NCBI GenBank assembly: GCA_016867005.1
Contig: VGKM01000006.1
Coordinates: 1-23,758, forward strand
Source: Candidatus Omnitrophota bacterium
GTDB taxonomy: Bacteria; Omnitrophota; Gorgyraeia; Gygaellales; Profunditerraquicolaceae
DNA: 23,758 nucleotides
Direction: 5' to 3'
The notes under the pieces were generated by a model, which saw only the letters and a list, made by a program, of their open reading frames with translations, was not told where the DNA came from and made no database searches. The translations under genes were made by a program, and so were the position numbers. How positions within the stretch are numbered: position 1 is the first letter of the stretch; each line of letters begins with the position of its first letter. Shown here one piece after another: positions 21,001 to 23,758 of this stretch.

Positions 21001-23758
21001 ACATCGGCACCGTGGGAACGCATAATATCGGCTGGCGCGAAAAGCATACCAGGTATAGGCTGGAACACAGCATTGATCTCTCTAAGGGGTATGTGGTGCT
21101 CTCCTTGGAAGACGGTAAATTCACAATTCATAAAAGTGAAAACGCCTCTTCAATAGATACCGAATTAATGTCTAAGGTAGTGGCTGTCAGCAATAGCAGC
21201 CGTATGAAAAAGTTCATTGATTCTAATATAGGCGATTTGGCTAATCTTACGATATACCTTCTTGACCCTTCTGAGAGGACAAAGCTTGAACTACACCCTC
21301 ATCTTTTAACTGTCCAGGGCAAAAATTTTGAAATTGCCACCTCCGGGACCAGTCTCGGCAAGCAGCAGGCGGTCTATATTACAAGAGCAGCCTTTATTGA
21401 CCTTGAAAAGAACCTCCTTATATCAATCCTGATGATTCAGATTGAGCTCGCAATTGCCCGGTATAAACTCTGGCATCAAGGAAAGCCATTTTCGTTCGGG
21501 AACATCAATAGCAAAAAAGTAAGCGATATACTGCTAAAGGTAAGGGAAGATAAGCTTATTAAAAAAGAAATAAAGGCATCTTTGCGTTATGATATTGAGC
21601 TTGAAAAGAAATTTTCCTTAGATATGGATGCCTGCGATAAGGTTGAGAGGTTTTTAAGGATCCTGGCAAACAGGCTGCCAAATTTTGCGCCTGCAATTAC
21701 CAGCTTAGAAAGATTTACCGAATTTATGCAGGCAATTAAAGAATTTGATTATTTCACTGCAGTGGAAATCTGGGGCTTAATGACATATGAACTCAGGGAA
21801 TTGATGAGTCCCCGCAAAGACGTACCTAAAGAGTATTTCAGCGCTGCGGGGACACGGGCTTTCTTAAGCAGGGTGCAGAAAATTAACAGCGTATTGAATG
21901 ACTATATATTCGAACACGGCATTTACAGCCAGGGAGGGGAAGAATACGGAAAAGCTGTAGGCATTGTTAGGGTTGTAGATGACCCGGCTAAAGTTGAAGA
22001 ATCATTAAACAACGCGGAAGGGAATGAAATTTGGGTCTTGCCGTATTTGCCGGTCAGCCGCGAAGAGATCCCCGGAGTTGCCTGTATTATCAGCGTCGCC
22101 GGAAACCAGCACGCGATAGATGCGGCCAAGGAGCAGTGTATTCCTCTGGCAGTTATCCCCAATGCGGTTGAATTGTTGCGTTGTTTTGATAATTATGCTT
22201 GTATGCTGAGAGTAGAAACCGATAAAGACATCAGGTTCAGGCTGGCATTTTGTGATGAGACAGGCCTTCCCAGGGAAAGGCGGGTAAAAAGCATCAAGGT
22301 CCCGCTGGCAAAAATCGGCAACAGGCGTATTTTCTGGTTGAAAGAGATTGACCGGCATTTTGTTTATTATGTCGGTTCAAAAGCGGTAAATCTTGGGGAT
22401 ATGATAAACGCAGGCGTCAACATCCCTGAAGGGTTTGTCCTGGCTTTCAATTTCTGGCAGAAATTCAGCGAATATGGCGGGCTGGACGGGAAAATCGCTT
22501 CAATCAGGGCAAAGATTATTATACAGGATGGCAAGGTGCTTAACAGCCAGGAAGAATTAAAAGGCCTGTTGCAGGGAATAAAAGATTTGATCATCAATGC
22601 AGAATTTCCGGAAGAGCTGAAACAGGAATTATTTTCTTATATCGGCATGTTGCGTAAAATTTACGGCCATGTCGGGTTCTATATCCGTTCGAGCTTGAAT
22701 TTTGAAGACCTTACAGAGAAAACTACCGCAGGCTATTATGATTCTTATCCGGACGATACATTTAAAGATACATCCAGTGACGAAAACATCCTTACCGCAA
22801 TTAAAAAGGTGTTTGCTTCCAAGTGGAACGAAAGGGCCTTTAATGCACGGGCATTAAATACGCTTTCATTCCCGGGGAAAGTAGTAAAAAAGAAAGAAGA
22901 GGGGCAGGAGGAAGAAAAAATTGATGTAGATAAAGAAGTTATGCCTGCGGTGATTATTCAGGTCCCGGCAAAAGCTGAATTTGCCGGCACGATGTATACT
23001 GCCAGCCCTTATTCCTACAGTTTTAACGAAATTTGTATCAAGGCAAGCTTTGGACAGGGCCAGGCAGTAGTGGGTTCTTCGGGAAAGGCCGCGGAAGTTA
23101 TCGTCAATAAGATAACAGGGGAAAGAAAAACCATCTCTTCCCATTCGTTGGCAGACATCGAATATCAATTTGCAGACGGGGCTATGCAGGCATCATTTGT
23201 CAGTCCTGAAAGAAGAAGCAGGGCAATTTTTACAGCTGAATTGGTAAAGAGATTGAAAGAATTAGGAGAGAAAATTGAAGGAATGTTTGATTTCCGGCCG
23301 CAGGATATTGAGTGGGTTTATGGAAAGGATGGCCAGATCTGGGTGGTGCAGTCAAGGCCGATGAAAACCGAGAAGCTGCCTACAGAAAAGTCCTTTGACG
23401 ATGAATTATTAGGCAAACTTTCAAACGTAGATGAAGAGGCAATGATAAAACTGATGCGCGCAAGGCAGAGCCTGGATGTCCAGTCATTGCTTGAGGGGCT
23501 GCATATGGATAAGCCGACAACCGATGACAGAATTATTGGCGAAAGGACTATTGCAGCAAGGTATCTGGGAGCTTTAGCGGAGAATATTTTTGCTTTAGAA
23601 AAAATTACCATAAACGATATTAAGAATGTCATCGAATTCCTGAAAAGAAAATACGGCTCTGCAATAGAGTTAGTGCTTCCGAGCTACCCGCCTGCCTTAT
23701 TAGATTTGTTGCAGCAGGTAGAATTTTTCACTCATGACGCAGGTACAAAGGCAGCAAT
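1..23758 (+). CDS. Giant multi-enzyme polypeptide, interior fragment (open at both ends)
   Basis: The frame with codons starting at positions divisible by 3 is open from nt 3 to the last base: 7,918 codons, about 0.9 MDa, with neither the true start nor the stop inside the window. TAA, TAG and TGA are all absent in this frame although frequent in the other five. At least a dozen enzyme modules can be read in order, each with recognisable motifs and joined by helical linkers, so this is real coding sequence and not chance. The content is mainly sugar-nucleotide and nucleotide-salvage chemistry. No signal peptide can be judged because the N-terminus is outside; one clear membrane segment lies near residues 6773-6804. 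Two copies of a ~180-residue unit flank a ~6.4 kb cassette. The frame is suspicious between 20433 and 20830, where a separate small gene is embedded; that may be a hidden gene boundary. Giant proteins like this are known from Omnitrophota; the assignment here is by analogy only. Confidence 0.92.
3..1256 (+). other. Domain: GT-B glycosyltransferase, starch/glycogen synthase-like (C-terminal half)
   Basis: Residues ~1-418 look like the second half of a GT5/GT4 retaining glycosyltransferase, which transfers sugar from a nucleotide sugar to a growing glycan. The stretch FIGRPVEQKGLQFLIPF (nt ~570-620) is the usual opening of the GT-B nucleotide-binding domain. The signature EPGGITPMESLAYGVP carries the E-x7-E pair at residues 275 and 283 (nt 825 and 849), which in this family binds the donor sugar-nucleotide. 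The C-terminal helices with WKERAFNKKW and NSWDKALGYAKL match the closing helices of glycogen synthases. The acceptor-binding N-terminal domain must begin upstream of the window. Acceptor and donor cannot be told from this half. It runs straight into the epimerase module without a linker of any length. Confidence 0.8.
1269..2570 (+). other. Domain: GalE-like UDP-sugar 4-epimerase with an internal insertion
   Basis: An extended short-chain dehydrogenase/reductase that most resembles UDP-glucose 4-epimerase, which interconverts UDP-glucose and UDP-galactose with bound NAD. The Rossmann motif GGAGYVGS is at residues 430-437, the active-site serine region SSSAATYG at nt ~1614-1637, and the YxxxK pair is Tyr564 and Lys568 (nt 1692, 1704). 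The family motifs DGTPVRDYVDAWDLAQAH, YNCGT and GDPAALVAS...GWKP follow in the normal order. The oddity is about 115 extra residues (nt ~1860-2205), predicted helical, between the HIVPLLMQ strand and the DGTxxRDY motif, where ordinary GalE has only a short loop. Catalytic residues are intact, so activity is plausible. Substrate could equally be a related UDP-sugar. Confidence 0.85.
1860..2205 (+). other. Insertion within the GalE-like module (~115 residues)
   Basis: Residues ~620-735 interrupt the substrate-binding half of the epimerase. They read as amphipathic helices rich in Leu, Gln and Ala (for example LANQQEVIPVLEQALMRAQ) and match no family I recognise. The insertion keeps the frame, and family motifs resume on the far side with DGTPVRDY. 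It sits beside the UDP-sugar pocket in known GalE structures, so it could change specificity or dock another module. Confidence 0.6.
2571..3159 (+). other. Helical linker, no recognisable family
   Basis: Residues ~857-1053 are mostly charged, predicted alpha-helical sequence (for example TATAKEAVAFARACRKTLD-like stretches around nt 2720-2790) with no motif I can assign. It separates the epimerase from the first nucleotidyltransferase module. No separate start or ribosome-binding site marks a gene boundary here. Confidence 0.5.
3160..4650 (+). other. Domain: GT-A sugar-1-phosphate nucleotidyltransferase-like module, copy 1
   Basis: Contains LLAGRGTRNEPFT at nt ~3402-3440 (GRGTR at residues 1137-1141), a version of the G-x-G-T-R nucleotide-binding loop of sugar pyrophosphorylases, followed about 10 residues later by a lysine (GGKHLML) in the place of the usual sugar-phosphate-contacting Lys. 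FIDTG at residues 1375-1379 and the Gly/Asn-rich tail (SGDIGNGSVLLN) are shared in order with the module at 10780-12050, where the tail is clearly a hexapeptide left-handed helix. The first Gly of the canonical GGxGTR is replaced (AGRGTR). Such enzymes make NDP-sugars from sugar-1-phosphate and NTP; sugar and base are not predictable. Weak overall similarity makes this a fold-level call. Confidence 0.55.
4650..5670 (+). other. Domain: HIT-superfamily nucleotidyltransferase, GDP-L-galactose phosphorylase (VTC2)-like
   Basis: The motif HLHLQ at residues 1720-1724 (nt 5160-5174) is the H-x-H-x-Q catalytic signature of the GalT/VTC2 branch of the HIT superfamily, where the central His forms the covalent nucleotide intermediate. 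Upstream, IAIQPFPFSTKHHFVFVNKE and the strand FYNGVGASITGHLH match the VTC2 layout, and after the motif PIERAPTRMI, the L-x-D-W-P-x-x-G-x-V-F-E segment and the ITKR-DLEKAY-type ending also follow it. A pair of cysteines, CNIC, at nt ~4923-4934 might bind a structural metal. Family chemistry is phosphorolysis or nucleotidyl exchange on an NDP-sugar. It sits next to an epimerase and a pyrophosphorylase-like module, which fits sugar-nucleotide turnover. Exact substrate unknown. Confidence 0.7.
5680..6830 (+). other. Region: tentative arginase/deacetylase-fold (UPF0489-like) module
   Basis: The first ~170 residues (nt 5680-6200) are acidic and unassigned. After that the sequence shows a series of metal-ligand-like motifs: F-D-A-H (Asp2095, His2097), I-D-D-H-F-D (Asp2124-Asp2128) and F-N-I-D-T-D (Asp2206, Asp2208), with a later IHISTSPP strand. 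This spacing of DxH, DDH and DxD resembles the arginase/deacetylase-like UPF0489 family. I rely only on motif order, so an unrelated fold is possible. Two cysteines near nt 6725-6780 (CTGEET, GICYPDGFG) are unexplained. Confidence 0.35.
7110..7790 (+). other. Domain: NadD/CoaD-type nucleotidyltransferase (adenylyltransferase-like)
   Basis: The module opens with GFLPVASNPLNWGHI (nt 7137-7181), a form of the nucleotidyltransferase loop ending in the H/T-x-G-H motif; here it is N-W-G-H with His2392 kept. About 175 residues later comes VSSTYYR (residues 2566-2572), equivalent to the second signature ISSTxxR. Both together identify the HIGH-type nucleotidyltransferase fold of nicotinate-mononucleotide and phosphopantetheine adenylyltransferases. 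The first His/Thr of HxGH is replaced by Asn, which may change but need not abolish catalysis. The usual GSFDP strand is replaced by a PVASNP version. The next module is a P-loop nucleoside kinase, so the pair recalls the NadR arrangement (NMN adenylyltransferase plus ribosylnicotinamide kinase). Confidence 0.72.
7860..8600 (+). other. Domain: uridine kinase / phosphoribulokinase-like P-loop kinase
   Basis: A textbook Walker A, GGSGSGKTT, is at residues 2649-2657 (nt 7947-7973), after a beta strand (ATVSID). The later strand IVIIFEGKY corresponds to the V-I-x-E-G-x-x segment of uridine kinases, and DLRYRLHDAPDRTEARFQIRSR matches the region where these kinases have D-x-R-L... and the lid arginines. 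A loop PLDMF near nt 8034 is where family members place the substrate-binding aspartate. The likely reaction is ATP-dependent phosphorylation of a nucleoside or pentose. About 80 residues between Walker A and the FEG strand look expanded compared with standalone uridine kinases. Confidence 0.75.
8600..9200 (+). other. Region: possible transglutaminase-like Cys-His-Asp module
   Basis: A cysteine at the start of a hydrophobic helix (Cys2907, VCMVATKLLAIIL), a histidine in H-F-W-I-A-I (His2951, Trp2953) and an aspartate in Y-I-D-A-T-Y-W (Asp2967) occur in the order and rough spacing of the transglutaminase/peptidase catalytic triad. The histidine is 44 residues after the cysteine and the aspartate 16 after that. 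The rest of the domain is not recognisable, and a charged helical tail (nt 8950-9250) follows. Confidence 0.35.
9315..9849 (+). repeat. Internal duplicated module, copy A (degenerate metzincin-like)
   Basis: This ~180-residue unit recurs at 16290-16830. The last 121 residues (nt 9487-9849) are 102/121 identical to copy B by hand alignment, with long identical nucleotide runs; the first ~60 residues are more diverged but collinear (shared EQFQP, NFING/SFING). Identity stops abruptly after NNQNGVY. The core ALRDEFGHVLGL is the matrixin/metzincin zinc motif HEFGHxLGLxH with its first His replaced by Asp3236 and its third ligand missing; Glu3237 and His3240 remain. The preceding strand CEIRLYPIF fits the metzincin edge strand. 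Zinc peptidase activity is therefore unlikely; a scaffold role is inferred. Confidence 0.85.
9850..10145 (+). other. Charged helical linker after repeat A
   Basis: About 100 residues rich in Lys, Glu and Leu with coiled-coil character (around nt 9870-10110), unlike what follows copy B. It marks the left edge of the cassette between the two repeats. No motif is recognised. Confidence 0.5.
10146..10700 (+). other. Domain: Nudix hydrolase-like
   Basis: The segment HRTSNCFVFSPSGKLILQRR, then FGGHVKFG, then YEKAIREELLEELSL (nt ~10287-10361) follows the Nudix fold of the IPP-isomerase/YfcD type: an opening strand with LQRR, the GGH loop, and the helix carrying the acidic metal-binding residues. 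The helix reads R-E-E-L-L-E-E-L, so the R-E-U-x-E-E pattern is satisfied only with a one-residue shift; the metal-binding glutamate pair is present. Later strands (FRSLYIYIL, nt ~10448-10475) continue the fold. The family cleaves nucleoside diphosphates linked to another moiety; in this neighbourhood an NDP-sugar is the obvious candidate, by inference. Confidence 0.78.
10780..12050 (+). other. Domain: GT-A sugar nucleotidyltransferase with hexapeptide tail, copy 2
   Basis: MIVCGGKGTRNYPLT (GGKGTR, residues 3728-3733, nt 11184-11201) is the G-G-x-G-T-R nucleotide loop of NDP-sugar pyrophosphorylases, followed by GNKGLM with the expected lysine. FIDTGRDTFYLHVG (residues 3902 on) and then a run of hexapeptide-like turns (IGSDAKLAKDVIVGPGAVILG, nt ~11850-11915) give the left-handed beta-helix tail common in this family. 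About 100 residues before the loop are shared in style with the module at 3160-4650, making the two paralogous. The next module is an APH-type kinase, so kinase and pyrophosphorylase are consecutive, as in sugar-salvage bifunctional enzymes such as the fucokinase/GDP-fucose pyrophosphorylase type. Confidence 0.75.
12180..13275 (+). other. Domain: aminoglycoside-phosphotransferase (APH)-family kinase
   Basis: The catalytic signature IHGDLAYTNLRFD has His4296, Asp4298 and Asn4303 (nt 12888-12911), matching Brenner's H-G-D-x-x-x-x-N, and the metal-binding Asp is Asp4317 in V-F-D-L-A-R-A. An N-terminal lobe with YVLRC, YQIKLKEEGIPV and a two-strand beta meander (KYYFTDSGRIYYLEEY) fits the APH fold. 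Members phosphorylate small molecules including hexosamines, choline, homoserine and antibiotics. Placed directly after a sugar nucleotidyltransferase, a sugar kinase making a sugar-1-phosphate (NahK-like) is the best guess, but no substrate-specific residue proves it. Confidence 0.8.
13276..13835 (+). other. Helical repeat-like linker, unrecognised
   Basis: About 185 residues of predicted short helices (for example SLLLIHLAELFYYEPDSDIA at nt ~13440-13500 and CIRALAQKSQIAWRG) resembling an armadillo/HEAT-like stack in texture, without a definable repeat unit. It joins the kinase to the radical SAM module. Confidence 0.4.
13836..15055 (+). other. Domain: radical SAM enzyme with SPASM-like C-terminus
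   Basis: The iron-sulfur motif reads C-G-K-I-R-C-R-F-C-Y at Cys4625, Cys4630 and Cys4633 (nt 13875-13901), i.e. C-x4-C-x2-C where most radical SAM enzymes have C-x3-C-x2-C. EIYVSGGKEPW (nt ~14035-14070) is the GGE-type SAM-binding strand, and VRISLDAGSPEVYD (nt ~14200-14240) is the usual barrel strand with a D-G/A-S-x-E motif. The C-terminal part shows K-C-F-L-A-L-A-G and P-N-G-R-V-F-V-C (Cys4891, Cys4912) plus C-L-G-C (Cys5011, Cys5014), the pattern of a SPASM auxiliary cluster. SPASM enzymes modify peptides or sugars/aminocyclitols. Substrate is unknown; an acceptor elsewhere in the same chain is possible but unproven. Confidence 0.85.
15056..15510 (+). other. Region of unknown function between radical SAM and phosphorylase modules
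   Basis: About 150 residues with alternating strands and helices (for example ARDGSRIIKSISVSNFY near nt 15260-15310). I recognise no family. It may be the accessory part of the phosphorylase module that follows. Confidence 0.4.
15511..16260 (+). other. Domain: purine-nucleoside/uridine phosphorylase (PNP_UDP_1)-like
   Basis: GECGGIGADVKLGDIVLPNAVW (nt ~15774-15840) corresponds to the phosphorylase strand G-x-x-G-G-L-x-x-x-x-x-x-G-D-x-V, where the phosphate- and base-binding loops lie. RIHTGLVETIPAIMLES (nt ~15918-15970) and RGILALELELAYVAEVCR (nt ~15998-16055) match the later helix in which members have x-V-x-M-E-x-x; here it is L-E-L-E, keeping Glu but lacking Met. The reaction of the family is nucleoside plus phosphate to base plus ribose-1-phosphate. 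With a PRPP-synthetase-like module 1.5 kb downstream, a nucleoside-scavenging role is suggested. The active-site His/Asp set cannot all be placed, so it may be divergent. Confidence 0.6.
16290..16830 (+). repeat. Internal duplicated module, copy B (degenerate metzincin-like)
   Basis: Second copy of the unit at 9315-9849, offset by exactly 6,981 nt (3 x 2,327), so both copies are in the same frame. It keeps the same substitution in the zinc motif: ALRDEVGHALGL with Asp5563, Glu5564 and His5567, again lacking the first His. Both copies are preceded and followed by unrelated modules, so the unit itself is what was copied. High nucleotide similarity in the last 360 bases points to recent duplication or ongoing gene conversion. 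Confidence 0.85.
16860..17640 (+). other. Domain: Pol-beta-type (MNT-like) nucleotidyltransferase
   Basis: The motif V-L-F-G-D-W-L-W-R-P-A followed by S-N-D-L-D-I-L-V (nt ~17145-17210) is the G-[S/D]-x-x-x-x-x-A...D-x-D pattern of minimal nucleotidyltransferases, with metal ligands Asp5731 and Asp5733. The canonical Gly-Ser is Gly-Asp here. The helical part after nt 17400 (DILDWAKGLVDAGV... and EWKRYWDALIYIEHLL) is HEPN-like in texture, as in MNT-HEPN toxin-antitoxin pairs and kanamycin nucleotidyltransferases, but no RxxxxH motif is seen. Function could be nucleotidylation of a small molecule or of a protein. Confidence 0.7.
17641..19250 (+). other. Domain: ribose-phosphate pyrophosphokinase (PRPP synthetase)-like
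   Basis: The hallmark K-K-F-P-D-G-E-L-Y-L-R (FPDGE at residues 5934-5938, nt 17802-17816) opens the module. Next are YSRQDKVFNPGEGVSA (residues 6129 on), equivalent to the Prs flexible-loop segment YARQDR...R.pisA, then APDDGAFKYIHEAADVL, equivalent to SPDaGgvkRA, and DKKR. The PRPP/ribose-5-phosphate loop is V-I-D-D-E-T-S-H-G-S-T (Asp6292-Thr6300, nt 18876-18902). This is the two-domain tandem phosphoribosyltransferase fold of Prs, which makes PRPP from ribose-5-phosphate and ATP. It is expanded compared with a usual Prs of ~315 residues. The canonical catalytic K and R of the flexible loop are not clearly conserved, so activity is plausible but not certain. Confidence 0.78.
19330..20180 (+). 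other. Domain: HD-superfamily phosphohydrolase
   Basis: Metal-ligand pattern of HD hydrolases in order: His6507 and His6511 in P-G-H-A-L-S-H-A-L-D-V-L, the His6546-Asp6547 doublet in L-M-H-D-L-S, then H-V-E-K-S-A, I-A-K-G-H, and a closing L-H-D-A-D-M-L (nt ~19834-19860). The helix bundle around these is typical. Members hydrolyse nucleotides, cyclic nucleotides or phosphate esters. The neighbouring PRPP-synthetase-like and nucleotidyltransferase modules suggest a nucleotide substrate, by context only. Confidence 0.75.
20319..20412 (+). other. Transmembrane segment near the end of the upstream modules
   Basis: The stretch from PLAVSFVAAVFFAYPILAAL to GVIAIT (nt 20319-20411) is about 30 hydrophobic residues with a helix-compatible Pro and no charge, followed by K-I-R-E-P-N-H. 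It is the only obvious membrane helix I saw in the window. It lies just before the anomalous segment, where a C-terminal tail anchor would be expected if the upstream polypeptide ended here. Confidence 0.7.
20433..20440 (+). promoter_or_regulatory. Perfect Shine-Dalgarno for the embedded small ORF
   Basis: AAGGAGGT is complementary to the 3' end of 16S rRNA over all eight bases, and the ATG at 20447 follows after a 6-nt spacer, ideal for initiation. A TAA in the frame of the small gene sits just upstream at 20426-20428. Confidence 0.75.
20447..20686 (+). CDS. Embedded small gene, 79-residue protein of unknown function
   Basis: An ATG-to-TAA ORF in a different frame from the giant gene, with a perfect ribosome-binding site and a terminator-like hairpin over its stop. 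The protein has a natural soluble composition: MHTYNELEFTRVMPRRDG at the start, an aromatic core with FPQWWSEYHFLI, a beta-hairpin-like PNGTIKGQTDSGEWLEL and a C-terminal helix with SQKVRSILKDE. It has no signal peptide, no membrane segment and no cysteine. Over the same nt the giant frame reads as Ser/Arg/Leu-rich sequence lacking acidic residues and without texture, so the selected frame appears to be this one. Codon third positions are richer in C and G than in the upstream giant-frame DNA. I do not recognise the family. If real it is either an independent gene inside the giant ORF or a normal gene between two giant genes. Confidence 0.7.
   Translation: MHTYNELEFTRVMPRRDGIFAYAKFPQWWSEYHFLIEPNGTIKGQTDSGEWLELSQDFSFFVSQKVRSILKDESGRIYA
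20670..20716 (+). terminator. Terminator-like hairpin over the stop codon of the small gene
   Basis: GGCGCATTTAC (20670-20680) pairs with GTAAGTGCGCC (20689-20699): 11 bp including one G-T wobble, with an 8-nt loop containing the TAA stop codon. A T-rich stretch TTTTATTTTT follows at 20707-20716, 7 nt after the stem, so it is a looser match than a classic Rho-independent terminator. It would end transcription of the small gene but also lies in the giant frame. Confidence 0.5.
20757..20826. repeat. 70-nt rod-like inverted repeat (structured RNA or DNA hairpin)
   Basis: Outer arms GGGCTGCGG (20757-20765) and CCGCAGCCC (20818-20826) pair perfectly. Inside, pairing continues in register with small bulges: CCG/CGG, GAA/TTC, CGAT/ATCG (20779-20782 with 20806-20809), then CCTCTCC/GGTGGGG (20786-20792 with 20799-20805) around a 6-nt loop GTGGCT. 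That is about 25 base pairs with a 6-nt bulge (GCACAA) on the 5' side only. The structure is not explained by coding in the giant frame. I could not match it to a riboswitch, SRP RNA, attC or a known ribozyme. Confidence 0.6.
20847..21920 (+). other. Region of unknown function; possible start of a second giant gene
   Basis: Natural-looking sequence in the giant frame resumes around here. The first in-frame ATG codons are at 20847 and 20922; neither has a good Shine-Dalgarno. The residues up to ~21120 are mixed beta-type (for example KGYVVLSLEDGKFTIHKS) and then become long helices (nt 21400-21900, e.g. LEKNLLISILMIQIELAIAR). In glucan water dikinases a comparable helical, substrate-side region precedes the His domain, but I see no carbohydrate-binding signature. 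Confidence 0.45.
21930..22235 (+). other. Domain: phosphohistidine swivelling (PEP-utilisers mobile) domain-like
   Basis: The strand EIWVLPYLPVSREEIPGVACIIS and then A-G-N-Q-H-A-I-D-A-A-K-E-Q-C-I-P-L-A-V-I-P (nt ~22095-22160) follow the layout of the mobile domain of PEP synthase, PPDK and glucan water dikinase. The candidate phosphorylated histidine is His7370 (nt 22110). Canonical members have G-G-x-x-S/T-H; here the residues before His are G-N-Q. The domain comes before, not after, the ATP-binding domain, which is the order in glucan/phosphoglucan water dikinases. Confidence 0.6.
22340..23375 (+). other. Domain: PEP synthase/PPDK-type ATP-binding domain (PPDK_N)
   Basis: All landmarks of the ATP-grasp-like nucleotide domain appear in order: VGSKAVNLGDM...NIPEGFVL (nt ~22368-22440), the R-S-S-x-x-x-E-D-x segment FYIRSSLNFEDL with catalytic Arg7562 (nt 22686), FAGTMYTASP with ASFGQGQAVVGS (nt ~22977-23085), and the closing QDIEWVYGKDGQIWVVQSRP (nt ~23300-23360). 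The usual A-E-D-L-P-x-x-S-F-A-G-Q becomes F-E-D-L-T...T-A-G-Y, typical of divergent members. The domain phosphorylates the swivelling histidine using ATP; the final acceptor (water/pyruvate, glucan or other) is set by parts not clearly seen. No PEP/pyruvate TIM barrel is visible before the window ends. Confidence 0.85.
23376..23758 (+). other. Helical region after the PPDK_N domain, runs off the window
   Basis: About 127 charged, predicted helical residues (for example MIKLMRARQSLDVQSLL at nt ~23445-23490) without a recognised motif. The frame is still open at the last base, so the polypeptide continues to the right. Confidence 0.5.

Noticed and set aside
20829..21131. Overlapping minus-strand ORFs of 100 and 81 codons (20829-21131 and 20879-21124)
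   Set aside because: No ribosome-binding site, two minus frames open at once, and the plus strand has natural protein sequence; antisense shadows.
1..23758. tRNA, rRNA, CRISPR array, IS element or phage attachment site
   Set aside because: No tRNA-like or rRNA segments, no regularly spaced short repeats, no transposase reading, and the giant frame is unbroken.

Overview
The whole window lies inside one uninterrupted + strand reading frame. Codons start at every position divisible by 3, from nt 3 to the right edge, giving 7,918 codons with no stop, no start that must be the true one, and no end. Residue n of the window is the codon starting at nt 3n. I read an interior slice of about 0.9 MDa of a giant multi-enzyme polypeptide. 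Giant single-gene polypeptides made of many soluble enzyme modules are, from memory, a hallmark of Candidatus Omnitrophota (OP3, PVC superphylum). The moderately AT-rich DNA and standard genetic code fit that, but the phylum is an inference and no marker gene is present.

Layout: nt 3-1256 GT-B glycosyltransferase (starch/glycogen synthase-like C-terminal half); 1269-2570 GalE-like epimerase with a large insert; 3160-4650 GT-A sugar nucleotidyltransferase-like module; 4650-5670 HIT-superfamily GDP-L-galactose phosphorylase (VTC2)-like module; 5680-6830 tentative arginase/UPF0489-like module; 7110-7790 NadD-like adenylyltransferase followed by 7860-8600 uridine-kinase-like P-loop kinase; 8600-9200 tentative transglutaminase-like module; 9315-9849 repeat copy A (degenerate metzincin-like).

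Then comes a cassette at 9850-16289: Nudix, a second sugar nucleotidyltransferase with a hexapeptide tail, APH-family kinase, radical SAM/SPASM, and nucleoside phosphorylase-like modules. It is closed by repeat copy B (16290-16830). After it come a Pol-beta-type nucleotidyltransferase (16860-17640), a PRPP-synthetase-like module (17640-19250), an HD phosphohydrolase (19330-20180) and a membrane segment (20319-20412). The final part (20847-23758) holds an unrecognised region, a phosphohistidine swivelling domain and a PEP-synthase/PPDK-type ATP-grasp domain, in the order used by glucan water dikinases.

The strangest part is nt 20433-20830. The giant frame stays open, but its translation there looks unnatural. 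In another frame the same DNA carries a perfect Shine-Dalgarno, a 79-codon ORF of natural composition, a terminator-like hairpin over its stop codon, and then a 70-nt rod-like inverted repeat. This looks like a complete small gene plus intergenic DNA embedded in the giant frame, or a hidden boundary between two giant genes.

Taken together the recognisable modules belong to sugar-nucleotide metabolism (epimerase, two pyrophosphorylase-like modules, HIT phosphorylase, APH-type kinase, glycosyltransferase) and nucleotide/PRPP/NAD-type salvage (phosphorylase, PRPP synthetase, nucleoside kinase, adenylyltransferase, Nudix, HD). That the chain works as one processing line is an inference from content alone.
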